The notes under the pieces: generated by a model
What the model was told of the DNA's origin: nothing
Database searches by the model: none
Seen by the model: the letters and a program-made list of their open reading frames with translations, nothing else
Translations under genes and position numbers: made by a program
Part shown: piece by piece, positions 23,968-36,137 of the stretch
Numbering within the stretch: position 1 is the first letter of the stretch
How the letters are laid out: each line of letters begins with the position of its first letter
Assembly: GCF_050436995.1 (NCBI RefSeq)
Contig: NC_134764.1
Location: 10,726,001-10,790,000 of the forward strand
DNA from: Anticarsia gemmatalis
Taxonomy: Eukaryota; Arthropoda; Insecta; Lepidoptera; Erebidae
DNA: 64,000 nt
Direction of reading: 5' to 3'

Positions 23968-24071
23968 TTCTTTTATAATTACAAAAACGAAAAGAACAAC
24001 AACCCCATCCCAAAGTTACATTAACAAAATACAAACATGAAAAAATAAGTAGGTCCATATGTTTGTCTGCA
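23968..24071 (+). repeat. Left copy of Helitron-flanking direct duplication (104 bp)
   Basis: About 93% identical to 24322-24424. It begins with T after A and ends with A immediately before the Helitron TC start, so the duplication limit coincides with the element end. Confidence 0.85.
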
Positions 24072-24321
24072 TCTATACTAATATTATAAAGCTGAAGAGT
24101 TAGTTTGTTTGTTTATTTGTACGCCCAAATCTCTAGAACTTAACTGGTCCGATTTGAAAAATTGATTCACTGTTAGATAGCCCATTTACCGAGGACGGCT
24201 AAAGGCTATATATCATTACGCTACAACTAATAGGAGCAGAGTACCAGTAAGAAATGTTACAAGAACGGGGAAAATTATGATTTTCTTATGTGACGCAAGC
24301 GAAGTTGTGCGGGTCAGCTAG
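24072..24321 (+). mobile_element. Helitron family A between direct duplications
   Basis: TC start at 24072, CTAG end at 24318-24321. Both sides are occupied by copies of the same roughly 104-bp sequence, which is not normal for Helitrons. Confidence 0.9.
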
Positions 24322-24424
24322 TTATTTCATAATTACAAAAACGAAAAGAACAACAACCCCATCCCAAAGTTACATTAACAAAATACAAACATAAAAAATA
24401 AGTATGTCCATATGTTTGTCCGTA
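24322..24424 (+). repeat. Right copy of Helitron-flanking direct duplication (103 bp)
   Basis: Starts with the T immediately after CTAG and matches the left copy through TATGTTTGTCCGTA, after which TCGTGG is unique sequence. Confidence 0.85.
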
Positions 24425-25274
24425 TCGTGGTATAAAACAAGACGTCTCGTCGACACATGTCGCCGAGTGAATTCGTTACCAATTTGTTCCCACGCTTACT
24501 GAATACCAAGGGGCAAGTATTTTGTGTGAAGGGAAATTGTATATCGCTGTAGATAAATTTAGTAAAAAAGTAACAAATGTGCCGCTGAAGTTATTTTACA
24601 GTTCAGAAATAGAGCTGTTTTGGTGTCCACGTTTTGGGTTCAATTCTCGAGTCTAGCAAGGTGCTATTGGATTTATTAATTTTTCGAATGTTTTTTTATT
24701 GTAGTCCTAAGTGACATGCGCAGTGTATGGCTTTACGCTTATCCCAATTTAAAATTAATAAACAAAGCATAATAGCAAATATAAAATTTAAATAGAACAT
24801 AGTCAATCGAGACAGGATAAGTAGAATAAAAGTAGCGACTTTATCCTAATTATTGAGTATCAAAACCAAAAAGCTGATTAGCGCTCCTAGCGTATTCCGC
24901 AAGAACTATTTTTTGGGAATCAATTTCACATGCTCGCTAGTACTAACTACAAAAATTGCGCTGCAGTTGAAATCTAGATTAATAAAGTTACAATTTGGCC
25001 GAGTGATCGAATGAGCTTAGTTAACGACTTCACGGCTAGATGGCGCTGCTCGCTCGGCCAACACAATCCTATCAGCCGTCGGCGACGAGAGATTTATGCT
25101 TCGTAGACTTAGTTAATGTATTTCAGCTTAGGTTTACAGGAAACGGATATGTTGTACGAAAATCACGTTAAAGGCTCTGAATTCGCACATCAGGTGTACT
25201 AATATTACTACTGTTATATCCTAATATAGTAAAATATAGACTATAAGAATCGTTTTATTAGTACTTCGTAAACA
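24425..25274. other. Unannotated, with MITE fragment and CTCF-like word
   Basis: About 24875-24970 (AGCTGATTAGCGCTCCTAGC) is a fragment of MITE family M. AGATGGCGCT at 25038-25047 matches the insect CTCF core as I recall it. The surrounding 25000-25090 is GC-richer than average. Confidence 0.4.
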
Positions 25275-25370
25275 ATAGCCGAGCGGATCGATCTCTGAGG
25301 TTAAGTTACGCTTGCCGGGGGTGTTCTGTGGACAGGTGACCAGATTATACATTCCGAGTTCCTCCTCGAA
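25275..25370 (+). mobile_element. 5S-rRNA-like SINE fragment, second subfamily
   Basis: GATCTCTGAGGTTAAG, then a roughly 25-base gap, then GGACAGGTGACCAG follows the order of the 5S rRNA internal promoter region. The tail differs from the 19635/43408 subfamily. Confidence 0.5.
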
Positions 25371-26636
25371 ACACAGCTTTATTCTATTTTTTAAGTTATA
25401 CGCCTCTCTTTTCGTTCATCGTAAATGCGGTTTTTAAATTCGTTTAGGGATAAAAGATACAAACATTACCAAATTGTATGTTTATTGAAAAGCGTGAGCG
25501 TTTTAGATAAGTTAATTATAATTATTAGACAACTGTGCCAACATATTGTCATAATGATGTTCAATATGTAGTGCAACATTCTGCTATACTACAAAATCTC
25601 CTTTCTTTCCAACATCCCTTTATAATATACATATGTTACTCCATGTAGTACATAATACATAAAGTACTTTATTATGAAGTACATGAAGAGCGAGCACATA
25701 ATATTTTGTCAGAACGTGCCTTTACGACGCCGAATTACTTTCTTTTTTAGCCTGCGGTATGTACGAGTGGTTTTGTAGGTAAAAACTTAATTATAAACAT
25801 GACAATACCTATTTAATTGCGGTTTTCGTAAGTATATTATAACTATATAAATATACAAAAAGCAACGAGCAGCGCCATCTCTCGGCATTTTCCAGAACTA
25901 ACAAGTAATCGCGGATGTGATGTGATTTTAGATTCTAAATGAAACGATAAACTATTTATTGATTCAATAAATAAAAATCAAGTTTTCAGTATCGACTTTT
26001 TCGTAAAAAGATCAAAAATCAGACGAAAAGGGGTCGTAAAAAAAATTGTGAGTAACATATTATTTCCGACCACGACTTCAAAAGAGTGACGTAGGTAACA
26101 AGCAGACAAAAACTACTCGTAATTTCTTTAACAACCGCAATAAAACTCTATAATTAGTAAATAAATAAATAAAATCCAATCTATCAACAGTTTCCAAGTA
26201 ACAAAGTTTAATGAAGACATTCATCTTTCACCACAACTCGTAACTAGTTTGTAAACAACTGTAAACAAATAAAACGAGCTTGGAAATTAACGGGAACAAA
26301 AACTATTTACAAGGGATACACGTGCTATTGCTTATTTAATTTGTTACCAGGCTTTTCTTCCTTTATTGTCTTACTTTCTCCAATTTCAAGAAATAGGAAA
26401 TTTATGTCCTTTTCAAGATTTAGAATGTATCTACTATCTACTATCTACTCAGTTTTTTTTGCTAAAAGGGGTAGTAATTTAGACATAAACACGTACTAGG
26501 CAGACTTGGTTTTGTTTGTCAATACTACTGCTGTTAAAAACTGTAATTATCTTATCGCCTGAATTTTTCAAAGCATATAATGTTGTACTTTTATTGCAAC
26601 ACTACTATCTTTTCTTTTACAAAACTCGTCTGACCC
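25371..26636. other. Unannotated AT-rich stretch with CTCF-like word
   Basis: AGCGCCATCT at 25871-25880 is the inverse complement of the word at 25038-25047. Nothing else is identified. Confidence 0.4.
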
Positions 26637-26748
26637 CCGGTTTCTGAGTACATTTAACGGTAGTTTATCTATTCAATAGCGTTTTTGTTTATATGAGTTT
26701 TAACGCTATTGAATAGATAAACTACCGTTAAATGTACTCAGAAACCGG
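26637..26748. repeat. Perfect 47-bp inverted repeat, foldback MITE-like
   Basis: Arms 26637-26683 and 26702-26748 are exact inverse complements (CCGGTTTCTGAGTACATTTA at the outer end), separated by 18 bases. No open frame. It could be a very short MITE, or an inverted duplication able to form a long RNA hairpin if transcribed. Confidence 0.85.
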
Positions 26749-28365
26749 CAGTAAATCAGTTAAGAACTTTAGACATGAAAGATTGATAGGTTTCATACAC
26801 GTTTATCAATTTTTTACTGTGTATCCTTAACTTAGACGTAGTACCAAGAACTTTATCTAAATAGATTTGGCAGTAAAATTGTAGCAGCCAGCAGGAGACA
26901 AACATACAGTTTTAATTACTTATAAATGTAGATGAATGAACCAAATCGAAAACATTATAAAAGTCTGCATTTACTTACCTGAAATCTGCATAAACACCTT
27001 ACAGGACTGTAGTAAGGGGTGTAACAAGGGGGGAGTCTTATTGCCAACAGCCGGTAGGTAAGCAGAATTGTAACATTACTTATTCATGAAGTTGCAAGCA
27101 GTTGAAGTTTTGAATGGAGTTAATTCAGTTGCAGATGCAAAGAGGATGTTTATTGCAGGTATATTATACGCATTTGTGTAATAATGAAAAGTGCATTTTG
27201 TTAAATCAATGGACGAAAACCTCATGAATTGACGAGGCGAAACTATTAAGATATCTTGTTTACAACGAAAACCTAAAAAAGATGTGTACAAAAAATATGA
27301 ATGAGTAACAAATATAGTTAGTAGTTAAAAATAGTATTATTTTTAACTAGTTTTAATTCATAAAAATATAGGGGTAGTTAAAAATACTTGCAGATATTTT
27401 TAATGCCACTCTTTTTTTATTCTTGTCGTTTTAAACATTAAACGTTCAACCTGTGAACTCTGAATGCAGAATAACTTTTTATCAAAAAGCAAAGTATTTT
27501 CACAAACTTGTACATTTCAATACGACTGTTAAAATGACCATTAAAAGTTATTTCCGTCTCTCTGTGTCGACAAAGTTAAAACTTTTACTTGATAATACAT
27601 TTTTATTAATAAAAGAAACGTATGTATTCCAACAATATATATTATTATACGGCGTTTAATGTAGTTTTATATTTATTTATAATGTTACACCTGTTAAACT
27701 CGAACGGCAAAGGGAAATCTCCCTCGTTGTACTATTTACAATTATAATGTTAGTTTCATGTAATTGTGAGTGAGCGTGCCATACACCGGGCATGTTATCA
27801 AACTACTACTATTGAGATTATTTCAAACATAAATTAGAAAAGACTAATCGCCCGCAATCCTCAGCTACAACACTTGTTAAAACATTCGTCTACCAAGCAA
27901 GTGACAGAGGATTCAAACCCCAAGCCACATTTTGAAAGTAGTGTGTATTAAAAACAATGATAACTGGTTTTAACAATATAAGAAAACACTAGAAGAAAAT
28001 CTTGCTTGAACGGTGTTTGATACAGTTCTTTAAGGCATCCGAATGCATGACTAAACGTCAAATTTCTATCTCCTTTTTAGAAGGAGTCCCGTGCTCAACA
28101 GTGGGACAGTAATAAGTTTTCCTGTAAGATAATTTAAGTATAATTTCTCATGACAACAACAAAGTATGCAAAATCACTTATTTAATAGTAAAACAAAGAA
28201 CAAATATCCATGTCTGAGCACTTCACATATGACCGCTAAGTTGACATACAATCATCATTATTTACTGTACCTATGTAAATTGAACCTTGTGTTTGTATAT
28301 AACTGGTTACATAGCCTGGCTCTGTCCAAGTCCGGCTGATTTGTACAAACATACATAATTATAGC
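26749..28365. other. Unannotated AT-rich stretch
   Basis: A 12-bp inverted repeat (TAGTTAAAAATA) with a 4-base loop lies at 27322-27349. CAACAGTGGGACAGTAATAA at about 28097 is a scrap of the retroelement-tail family. Degenerate tRNA-like words occur at about 27910. Confidence 0.4.
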
Positions 28366-28500
28366 TAATCTATGCTGAAATTATAAATGCGAAGGTTTGC
28401 CCGTTTGTTTCGGTTTTACCTCTGAATTGCTAACCCGATTTTTATATAAAACTCCTGTAAGCTAGGACCGAGGGGTATCTTTCAGTATTAAAAAATAAAG
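28366..28500 (+). mobile_element. Decayed Helitron 5' part, family D
   Basis: ATCTATGCTGAAATTATAAA then TGCGAAGGTTTG resembles the TCTATACTAATATTATAAAT start with GCGAAAG of the family also seen at 42334. No 3' end is found. Confidence 0.5.
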
Positions 28501-29009
28501 TTAAATTTAAGTAAAAAATAAAATCTACCTTTTAAAATAATTTATTTTTCAGTGGTTTTGGAGATGAATGCTGCATAATACAAACTTACAGAATTTTCAT
28601 TCTTTCTTTGTAATTGTAGTTGAGGTATTCTTATATTTGCACTGTATATTATAACATTGTTTTATGGGAAATCACGAAACTATAACCAATACAGGAAAAT
28701 TGTAAATCATGTGATCTTCTTTAAATGATAATAAAAAATGGCGTCTATTTCTTTTGGGCAAGCGTGAGCTGCATTATATTTGCTACGAAACCACGTGCTC
28801 AAAACCGTGTTTTAAACCAGTTTTTTATTTTTATTTTAGTAAAACAGTGATTTGTTCACTAAATATTTGTAATGTGTATTTGTTATGACTGTAGTATTAT
28901 GGACACGTCACAGTTGTTTTACTTAATAACACACGCCTTAGGTTTAAGTCTCGCACGACAAAAAAAACTCTTTCGAACATATTTATTTCGCCTCAATTTC
29001 CTTTTGTCA
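28501..29009. other. Unannotated AT-rich stretch
   Basis: No feature recognised. Confidence 0.45.
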
Positions 29010-29248
29010 TCTATACTAATATTATAAAGCTGAAGAGTTTGTTTGTTTGTTTGAACGCGCTAATCTCAAGAACTACTGGTCCGATTTGAAAAAAATCTTT
29101 CAGTTTTAGATAGCCCATTTATCGAGGAAGGCTACAGGCTATATATCATCACGCTACGACCAATAGGAGCAAGTTACAGTAAGAAATGTTACAAAAATAT
29201 TGTCATTCTCTCTTACGTGACGCAAGCGAAGTTGCGCGGGTCAGCTAG
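29010..29248 (+). mobile_element. Non-autonomous Helitron, family A
   Basis: TC start, CTAG end at 29245-29248, A/T target site. A short internal loss removes part of the GGGGAAAATTATGACC region. No flanking duplication. Confidence 0.9.
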
Positions 29249-29545
29249 TAATTAGTATGACTATAAGGCTTACGTAAAAAAGCCTTCTTTTGAAAGTAAG
29301 ATTCAAGGCATTCCCTTTGCTACAATCGAAATCCCAAAAAGGCAGACTCATCCCCTAAGTCTTCTTATCAAAACAAACAGCAGATCAAAGCGTAGTTCAT
29401 TATTAATCTATGACAATTAATCGTCCATTAGAGTAAGTGAGATTAATGAATAATTTGTCTTAGTTAAGCCGGCAACTGAGTAAGCGTGTAAGATGATAAA
29501 GACTATGTGATCTGAAGTTGAGATAGCTTACTATTATTATTATTT
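29249..29545. other. Unannotated stretch
   Basis: Ends in a (TTA)n run at about 29532-29543, which is the simple-repeat tail of the adjoining minus-strand SINE. Confidence 0.45.
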
Positions 29546-29777
29546 GTCGTATGGTCAGTGGTCAACCTAGTGTCAAAGTTGTTCAAGCCTGTTGGCTTAA
29601 CGACTGTTATCTTAGTAAACAACAACCGGGACCGACTTTTAACGTGCCCTCCGAAGCACGGAGACGCCCAGTTCAAATACCACTATGCGGTCACCCATCT
29701 ATGGAATGACCGCGCCAATGGTTGCTTAACCCACAGATCGTTTACCGACCGGTGAGCGCAACTGGCTATGGGCGCCT
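29546..29777 (-). mobile_element. 5S-rRNA-like SINE
   Basis: On the minus strand it reads TGGGTTAAGCAACCATTGG, then GCGCGGTCATTCCATAGATG and GGTGACCGC, in the order and spacing of the 3' half of 5S rRNA, followed by CTCCGTGCTTCGGAGGGCAC and the shared tail. It ends in an (AAT)n-like run. One of the best-preserved copies. Open frames across it are not genes. Confidence 0.8.
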
Positions 29778-31565
29778 CCATTACTTCCTTCTTAATGGAC
29801 TTAATTAATAATGGATTAATGCTTACTAATGGACTGTTATGTGTGATCTAAGTTCTTTATATATTGATGTACGCGATTTTCTATAGTCGCCCGGGATGAC
29901 TTGATTTGGCATTAGGCGTTTAATAATCTTAGGAAGAAAGTAAGAAAGTCAGTATTTTTCAGCAATTTGTATGGCTAACTAGCGTGGTCCTATCCACGGG
30001 AAATGGGCTTAAAGAGCAAGTATGTTTTTCAAAAGTGGAGATTTTATAAGAACAGAGTTTGAAGTAAAGACAGTCTGACATGCCTCTGTCGGCTGCGAAT
30101 TTTATTCGAACTGAGCGTCTGATAGGTAACAAATGATTGTTAGTTAAAATATCAGTTTTTAAAACGTACAAAAGCCTTCTTAATTTAAATACGGTTTACT
30201 CTAAACTGACCGCTACATAAAATAAACAACAATAACCATGCAAAAACAGAAAAATAAAACAATCTAATATTCGCTGAAAAGCTTGCAACTAAATGCATTA
30301 CCAAGTATATTACCAAACAACGCGGACGTCCAAGTTTATAATAATTTCAGGAACCACAGCCAACTGATACAATGACAAAAGCATGGTATTAAAGAGCCAT
30401 TACGTCATGTGTTATAAATCAAGATTCCCAGTTATAATGAAACAACAAGACGATGATATCACTGAGTTATAAATTAATTGCGACTCGGCTTTCAGGAGAC
30501 GTTTTAATTTGTACCCACATATGTATATGAGTGTTATGTCGGTATGTATATTAATTTGGTGTGGAGTATCTTATAGATGGAATTATGACATTGTTTAGTA
30601 AAGTTCGGTTTTCGATCGCTTTAAAAAGTATTTAGCGCAGGTATGTAGGTCTTCTCTTAGTTAAACCTAAGGCAGTCAAAGACGATACTTTATAATAATA
30701 TGCAAATAAATTAATCAATATGTCGTAAATGGTATTTCTTATAATGTACAATCGGTTAACCAACCTTTTAGCAGATGTCTATATTCATCTATATTCACTA
30801 CATACAATAATCTATATATTTAAAACATTATTCGTTAAACCAATTTATAATTTGCTAAATATAAAAAATCACACTGAATTTAATGATGAAATCCAATGAT
30901 TCTTAACATCTTCATATCCTGCAATTTTTTTAACCCCTGTATCTAGGTTCTTAAAATGTACTGTATGTAGTGCAATAAGATGCACTAAGCTTCAACTGCT
31001 CGAACACAAGTCCAAGCTATTGGACTACAGCCATTTTAATTACATCTATTGACCAAATTACAATAATTATTATCACGTTCAATTAGAAACGAGTTCAAAT
31101 CTTCACCACTGTCATTAATTCACTTATATACTGCTGACGTCATCGTAAACAACGCCTTAGGGATGTCTACCATGTTACATGCTCGAGTTACACGCTACTC
31201 CCAGTAGGAGCCCGGTACAAATATACTAGTATTTTTTAAGTTGTTTTGAGCACGGAAAATAATATGTATTGAAAGATATACGTGTATATGTGTTTTTGAC
31301 TTCCATAAGAATTATATTTGTATCGCAGGGACTGTTGAAAAGACAAATCATTGTGCATAAAATAAAATCTGGCCAAATAAACTATTTGTGTGTAGTGCTG
31401 TATTTGTTTTCTTTGAGAAACAATTCGAATATCCTTGCATTGCAACTCGCTGATAGTTAAATTTGCCACGGATATCGTCAAACTAAGTATATTTGGTCTC
31501 AATTTTGATTATACTAGTCTTACTGAAAAGCATGGCTTACTTTGCTCTTTTCGCGGTGTTTTTAT
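29778..31565. other. Unannotated AT-rich stretch
   Basis: Several short open frames occur, including overlapping ones on both strands at 31236-31502, but they are AT-driven. No repeat family recognised. Confidence 0.45.
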
Positions 31566-31765
31566 TATCTTAAGAAGACAACTTCCGCTCTAAGAATTGC
31601 TTTGGGGTCGCGGGGAGTTTTACGAACATATTGCAAAGGACACAAAGTACAACCAGACTCGAAACACTATCTGTGGATCACACAAATATTTGTTCTGTGT
31701 GGGAACCTTCCGACACACGGTAGTGGCGCGGTTACTTTAACCACTGCGTCATGGAGGCCGTCAAT
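31566..31765 (-). mobile_element. tRNA-derived SINE, minus strand
   Basis: The inverse of the 53114 family: GAAGACAACTTCCGCTC at the left, ATCTGTGGATCACACAAATA in the body, and an A-box-like CCACTGCGTCA at 31741-31751. The B box is degraded. The open frame across it is not a gene. Confidence 0.75.
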
Positions 31766-32149
31766 TCGGCTTATCTCATAATTCTAACATTATTCTTCTA
31801 CTTAATTTTATCCAAATCAATACACTATTAAACTTCAAATCAAATCAATTCAAGAACATTTTTTTTATGTATTAGAAAACTTAAAGTAAAATCTCTCAAA
31901 CAGTACGTACATACGATGCGAAGCGTCTTATTTCCAATAAGTCTTAAGTACGTGACGAATGACCCGCGAGGGGAACGTAAAGTGCGTGAGTTGAGACCTT
32001 TCGCTTCTGATCGGTGGATAAGTGGCACTTAGGTAGGAGTGGTGCCAAATGACGGTGTTACGTGGCTTGAAGAGGAGATAAAGTTTAACTTCGATTTTGA
32101 GGTTTTCAAATTGATGTTGATGAACGATTAACCAGCGTGATTTTCTGTA
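31766..32149. other. Unannotated stretch
   Basis: A 62-codon minus-strand frame at 31840-32028 crosses a GC-richer patch, with no recognisable domain. Confidence 0.4.
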
Positions 32150-32345
32150 GTCGATACTATCGAGTATCGAGAGTTTGACATTTAAAATATACTTTATTAA
32201 TTTATTATCAAGCTACAGGCGCCGATTCTTATTTAGAATAGTACCATTTTGTTTTTAGTCTCAATACTGTAGGGAGTAAGCCTGCAGTTTTTCATCCAAA
32301 ATTTGACGATTGCTAGCCGGTTATCGATAATCGATAGTGGTAAAG
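32150..32345 (-). mobile_element. MITE, family M, diverged copy
   Basis: GAGTTTGACATTTAAAATAT and TAGCCGGTTATCGATAATCG appear in inverted order relative to the 22456 copy. The middle is rearranged and contains CTCAATACTGTAGGGAG. Confidence 0.5.
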
Positions 32346-33589
32346 GATCGCTTTTTAGTTATTTAAGAGTACTCCGGGAAATTACTGATGAGAGAAAAAA
32401 TACAATATTATTTGACTGTTTTACTATTGTCAAAATAATAGTGATCTCTCAACTTTGATTACCTATTAGCTATATTTCATCGAAATTGAGTCAGCAGTTT
32501 ACCTGAAAGCGTCACTGAACGTTTAACTTTTAAAACCAAGCACATATTGTATTATAATATTAGTAGTATATATTCCAGTCTCTGTTTTATTCATTAATTT
32601 TATCTATATTGACATTATAATAGAATTTTGCTCTCCACAGCATCGCAGCATCATTTATCAAACCAGATACACTACATCAACGACCATCACTCAATAAATC
32701 AAACTACAATGTATGCTAAACTAGCTTCTACCCTTGGTTTTGATCACATTAAAAATACTATCTTACGATCGAAACGGCCGTATCTTTTGCTATATTTTTC
32801 CCTATTTCGAACGAAATCAGTGCTACTACCTATATTCATGTGATATATTTTACAGCATTACAGTCCTGGTAGATGTCTGTACGTACATGTAAACTTTATC
32901 AAATTCCGGATCGTTATAGAAAACATTTCAATCAAAAATCTCATCTGTACTATATACCCAAGCAACAAAATAAAGAAAGGGCTTATGAAATTCTTCATTC
33001 GGTCGGTACCACTTGAACTACTGAAACATTAAATCTCTTATCATCGTTAAATGGTGTAACTATAAAAAAAAAATCTCTCCAAAGGTAAGTACAATTTTTT
33101 AGTGTTACAATGAATATACACAATAGAAAATAAACCTTCGAGAGAGACTTGGAGCCTGTACTAGGGTAGCCCTGTGTTACAGTAAACTAACTAACTATGT
33201 ACAAAATTCCGAATTTATGTTGTAGAGATTGTAACTTTTTATCAATCACTTTTGACCTTCAAAATAATTAATGTAGGCAATATATTTCTACCCAAATCAA
33301 TTTATATTCGTCCAGTAAAGCCTTCGACAGGGGCGAGTGAATTGAAATATAATTCAATCAAATCATTTGTCAGACTTTCAATTCAAGTTTCAACGTCCAA
33401 ATATATTAGGAAAGTAATATGTATTTGAAGTGTCACCTTTTTTTTATAAAAACGTACAATTTGAATGAGAATAAGTGATGTTTTTTATATCATGACGATA
33501 TACCTAAAGGTGTTGACAGAGTATATGAATCACAGCTGGCTACGTTTGCTATCGTCAGAAACGAGTTATTAAATTTATGCATCCATATT
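32346..33589. other. Unannotated AT-rich stretch
   Basis: CTCTCCACAG at about 32631-32640 and CCAAAG|GTAAGTAC at about 33075-33090 resemble splice sites but do not bound a convincing open exon. Confidence 0.4.
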
Positions 33590-33660
33590 TATACACATAA
33601 AATCACGCTTTTTCTCATAGAGATAGGCAGAGACAAGAGAACGCCATAAGCCCTATGTAC
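33590..33660 (+). repeat. Common lepidopteran repeat fragment
   Basis: TACACATAAAATCACGCTTT, then AGAGATAGGCAGAGAC, then GAACGCC: the dispersed family seen also at 59345. Confidence 0.55.
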
Positions 33661-34329
33661 TATATACCAATATGCAACACCGACTGAAATATTCCAAAGA
33701 AAATCGGTGGCACGACCTTCATGCTTACCTATACCAAGCACATAATTAAAATCCATGTTGCTAAGATTCATATTTAAGCAATAGCAACTATTTTAAAACC
33801 CACCCGGTACAAAACTCAAAACCTGACGAACAACAGCTAATTTTTGGCCCATAGATGTGTTTTTTTTTGTATATTCCCGGAATTTAGAAGTTTCTAGCAA
33901 TGTCTCCGAGGTGACAACTGGGAATTTTCTTCCCATTTGTCCTATATGAATATACCTATTCTTTAGTCTACTAAACTTATGTGTATATAATGTACGACTC
34001 TTATATTGTCTCGGTTCTCTCATCCCCAGTACGACTCATCATTCAAAATAATATTTGAATTTAACTTAATATGTTACAATTTGAATCAAATATGATAATA
34101 CAGAACTCTATTCAAATATCAATAATTAATGCGTATTCACTTCGGACACGAGTGTATTGCAACCACAAATACAACGTTCATGTATTTATGTATTCTATGG
34201 AAAGCTTTGCTTTATTATTTACAAGTAGATAGATACTGGAAAATGATTAAATTTAAGCTCGAATTTTGCAATAATATTTGTAAAAGCAACTACGAAACTC
34301 TAATGTACAAACGGATTTTGTGAACATTT
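33661..34329. other. Unannotated AT-rich stretch
   Basis: No feature recognised; short frames only. Confidence 0.45.
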
Positions 34330-34600
34330 TTTTTTCATTACCCATCCACTATAGATTCATACATACTATCCCACTTGTTTTATTTGAATGTTTGAATGAA
34401 TTGAATCTTCTTGAATTTTCCCATAGGTGTAAACAGGGACCAAAGAACGCCATGATTTTAACAAACTTCCTTTGCTTCATTCACATCCATTCATCGCTTT
34501 ATACAGGACCGCCGATTACGAGTACTATACCCCTGACTTTTTTAAAAGCCTTTACCGATATGATCTGTGTACCTTTGTATGTCTGAATGTAGCAACAAGC
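34330..34600 (+). repeat. Longer copy of the CCCATAGG-AAGAACGCCA repeat
   Basis: TTTTCCCATAGGTGTAAAC, then ACCAAAGAACGCCA, ACAAACTTCCTTTGCTTCAT and GATTACGAGTACTATACCCC show the most complete copy in the window of the family also at 7300, 33590 and 59345. The 88-codon frame across it is part of the repeat. Confidence 0.6.
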
Positions 34601-34616
34601 GACTTATACTCGTAGC

Positions 34617-34925
34617 TACGTTAAGGCAGTGAAACGGCACGTGCTTCACCGCTATGTAGACAACACATGTAATGTAACAATGCATTCTTGCATGTATTAT
34701 GATTGTGAAAAGTGCATCACCCGCATATCAACTTATCTGTAATCATAGAAATATGTTTCTACTATACTGTTAACGATATTCATTACTTATGTAAGTGGTT
34801 TTAGTTCACCATACATATGTACATAATATAACGCCTGTTATACCTGAAGTTATAGTAGGCAGAAGCGTATGAAATACACCAACGTTTTGCCATTCATATT
34901 GATAAGTCCCATGTAATTGGGTGCT
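34617..34925 (+). repeat. Fragments of GCCTGTTATACC repeat
   Basis: GGCAGTGAAACGGCACGTGC and AACGCCTGTTATACCTGAAG with AGTCCCATGTAATTGGG match the family seen at 59519-59740 and 43745; class unknown. Confidence 0.5.
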
Positions 34926-34938
34926 AGCCATATACCGA

Positions 34939-35164
34939 ATAGCTGACCCGCGCAACTTCGCTTGCGTCACATAAAAGAGAATGGGTCATCATTTTTCCCG
35001 TTTTTGTAACACTTTTTACTGTTACTCTGCTCCTATTGGTCGTAGCGTGATGATATATAGCCTAGAGCCTTCCTCAATAATTTTTCAAATCGGACCAGTA
35101 GTTCCTGGGATTAGCGCGTTCAAACAAACAAACAAACTCTTCAGCTTTATAATATTAGTATAGA
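34939..35164 (-). mobile_element. Helitron family A, minus strand, altered 3' terminus
   Basis: Inverse of the family: AGCTGACCCGCGCAACTTCG at the left, ATAATATTAGTATAGA at the right followed by T. The terminal CTAG is changed (ATAG on the + strand), so the 3' terminal signal is mutated. Confidence 0.85.
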
Positions 35165-36137
35165 TACGTCACCAAACTCCATTTATAAAGATTCTAATAT
35201 AAATAAGATCTAGGAATTTAACCTAAGACTTCGTGATTAGCCACGCCACGGGGACAGTTTTAGATAGTCTTCTAAAATAAAAATAAATTTAACAAACTAC
35301 TGAGATCAAATTAAACTCCTTTGTAAAAGATTTTATCTTAGTTTATTTATAATGTTGCAAGTTTCAACACTTTCCTCGCGCTGGGTCCTCGAAGATCAAT
35401 GTCCTCTGGGAAACTCAGAGACAGCTTCAAACTACTGGAAACTACTTTAAAAATGTACGAACTTTACATTTCTTTCACAGCTCTTTGATTTTAAACTATT
35501 TACTGTGATTTTACTACTTTCTGAGGGATACAGATTTTTTTTTCTTACCGGCCACACTTTTAAAGTTGTTCAAGACAGACAGATAGTAATTATCAGATGG
35601 ATTTGCTGGCATTTTATCTAGCAGATGGATTATCTAAATAACAAAATAACCGAATATTGAATGCAATTTGGATTGCATAATTTTTTTTACATTTAAGTAT
35701 TACTTTAAATTGAGCGACAACTAAGTATTCGGCGACTATTGTATGTAAATTTATTAAGTGAAAAAAACACATTTTTATCTACAAATAATAAATTAACGTA
35801 TCCAAAATATTAGTATTCTTGACATCTTTAGATGCCGTTACGAATGTCTATTGTTGTACATTTTTTAAAAAAAACTTTACATTCCGATGGATATAATGAC
35901 ATAATCGCCATTTGTTATAAATATACCAATACAATGATCTTGAATTATGTTCTCAATAGCAAATATTTATGGAATTTTAAAACTATTTATCTTATGTTAA
36001 TACGTCCAGTTAACTGCTTATCAACAGATTTTCGGTAAAGTCATGGGCAAAATTGGCGACAAACTGGTAAACCACTTCACATTTAGGTAAAATCCGGGCG
36101 AACCCTATAACTACCCCTAACCCTATACCAAACAGGC
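35165..36137. other. Unannotated AT-rich stretch
   Basis: No feature recognised. Confidence 0.45.

Noticed and set aside
31236..31502. Overlapping open frames on both strands
   Set aside because: Mutual shadows in AT-rich DNA with no further support.
32631..33090. Acceptor-like CTCTCCACAG and donor-like CCAAAG|GTAAGTAC
   Set aside because: The intervening sequence has stops in all frames checked and is too long for an open exon.
36093..36125. Telomere-like CCTAACCCTA word
   Set aside because: A single short occurrence; insect telomere repeats are TTAGG/CCTAA arrays, which are not present.
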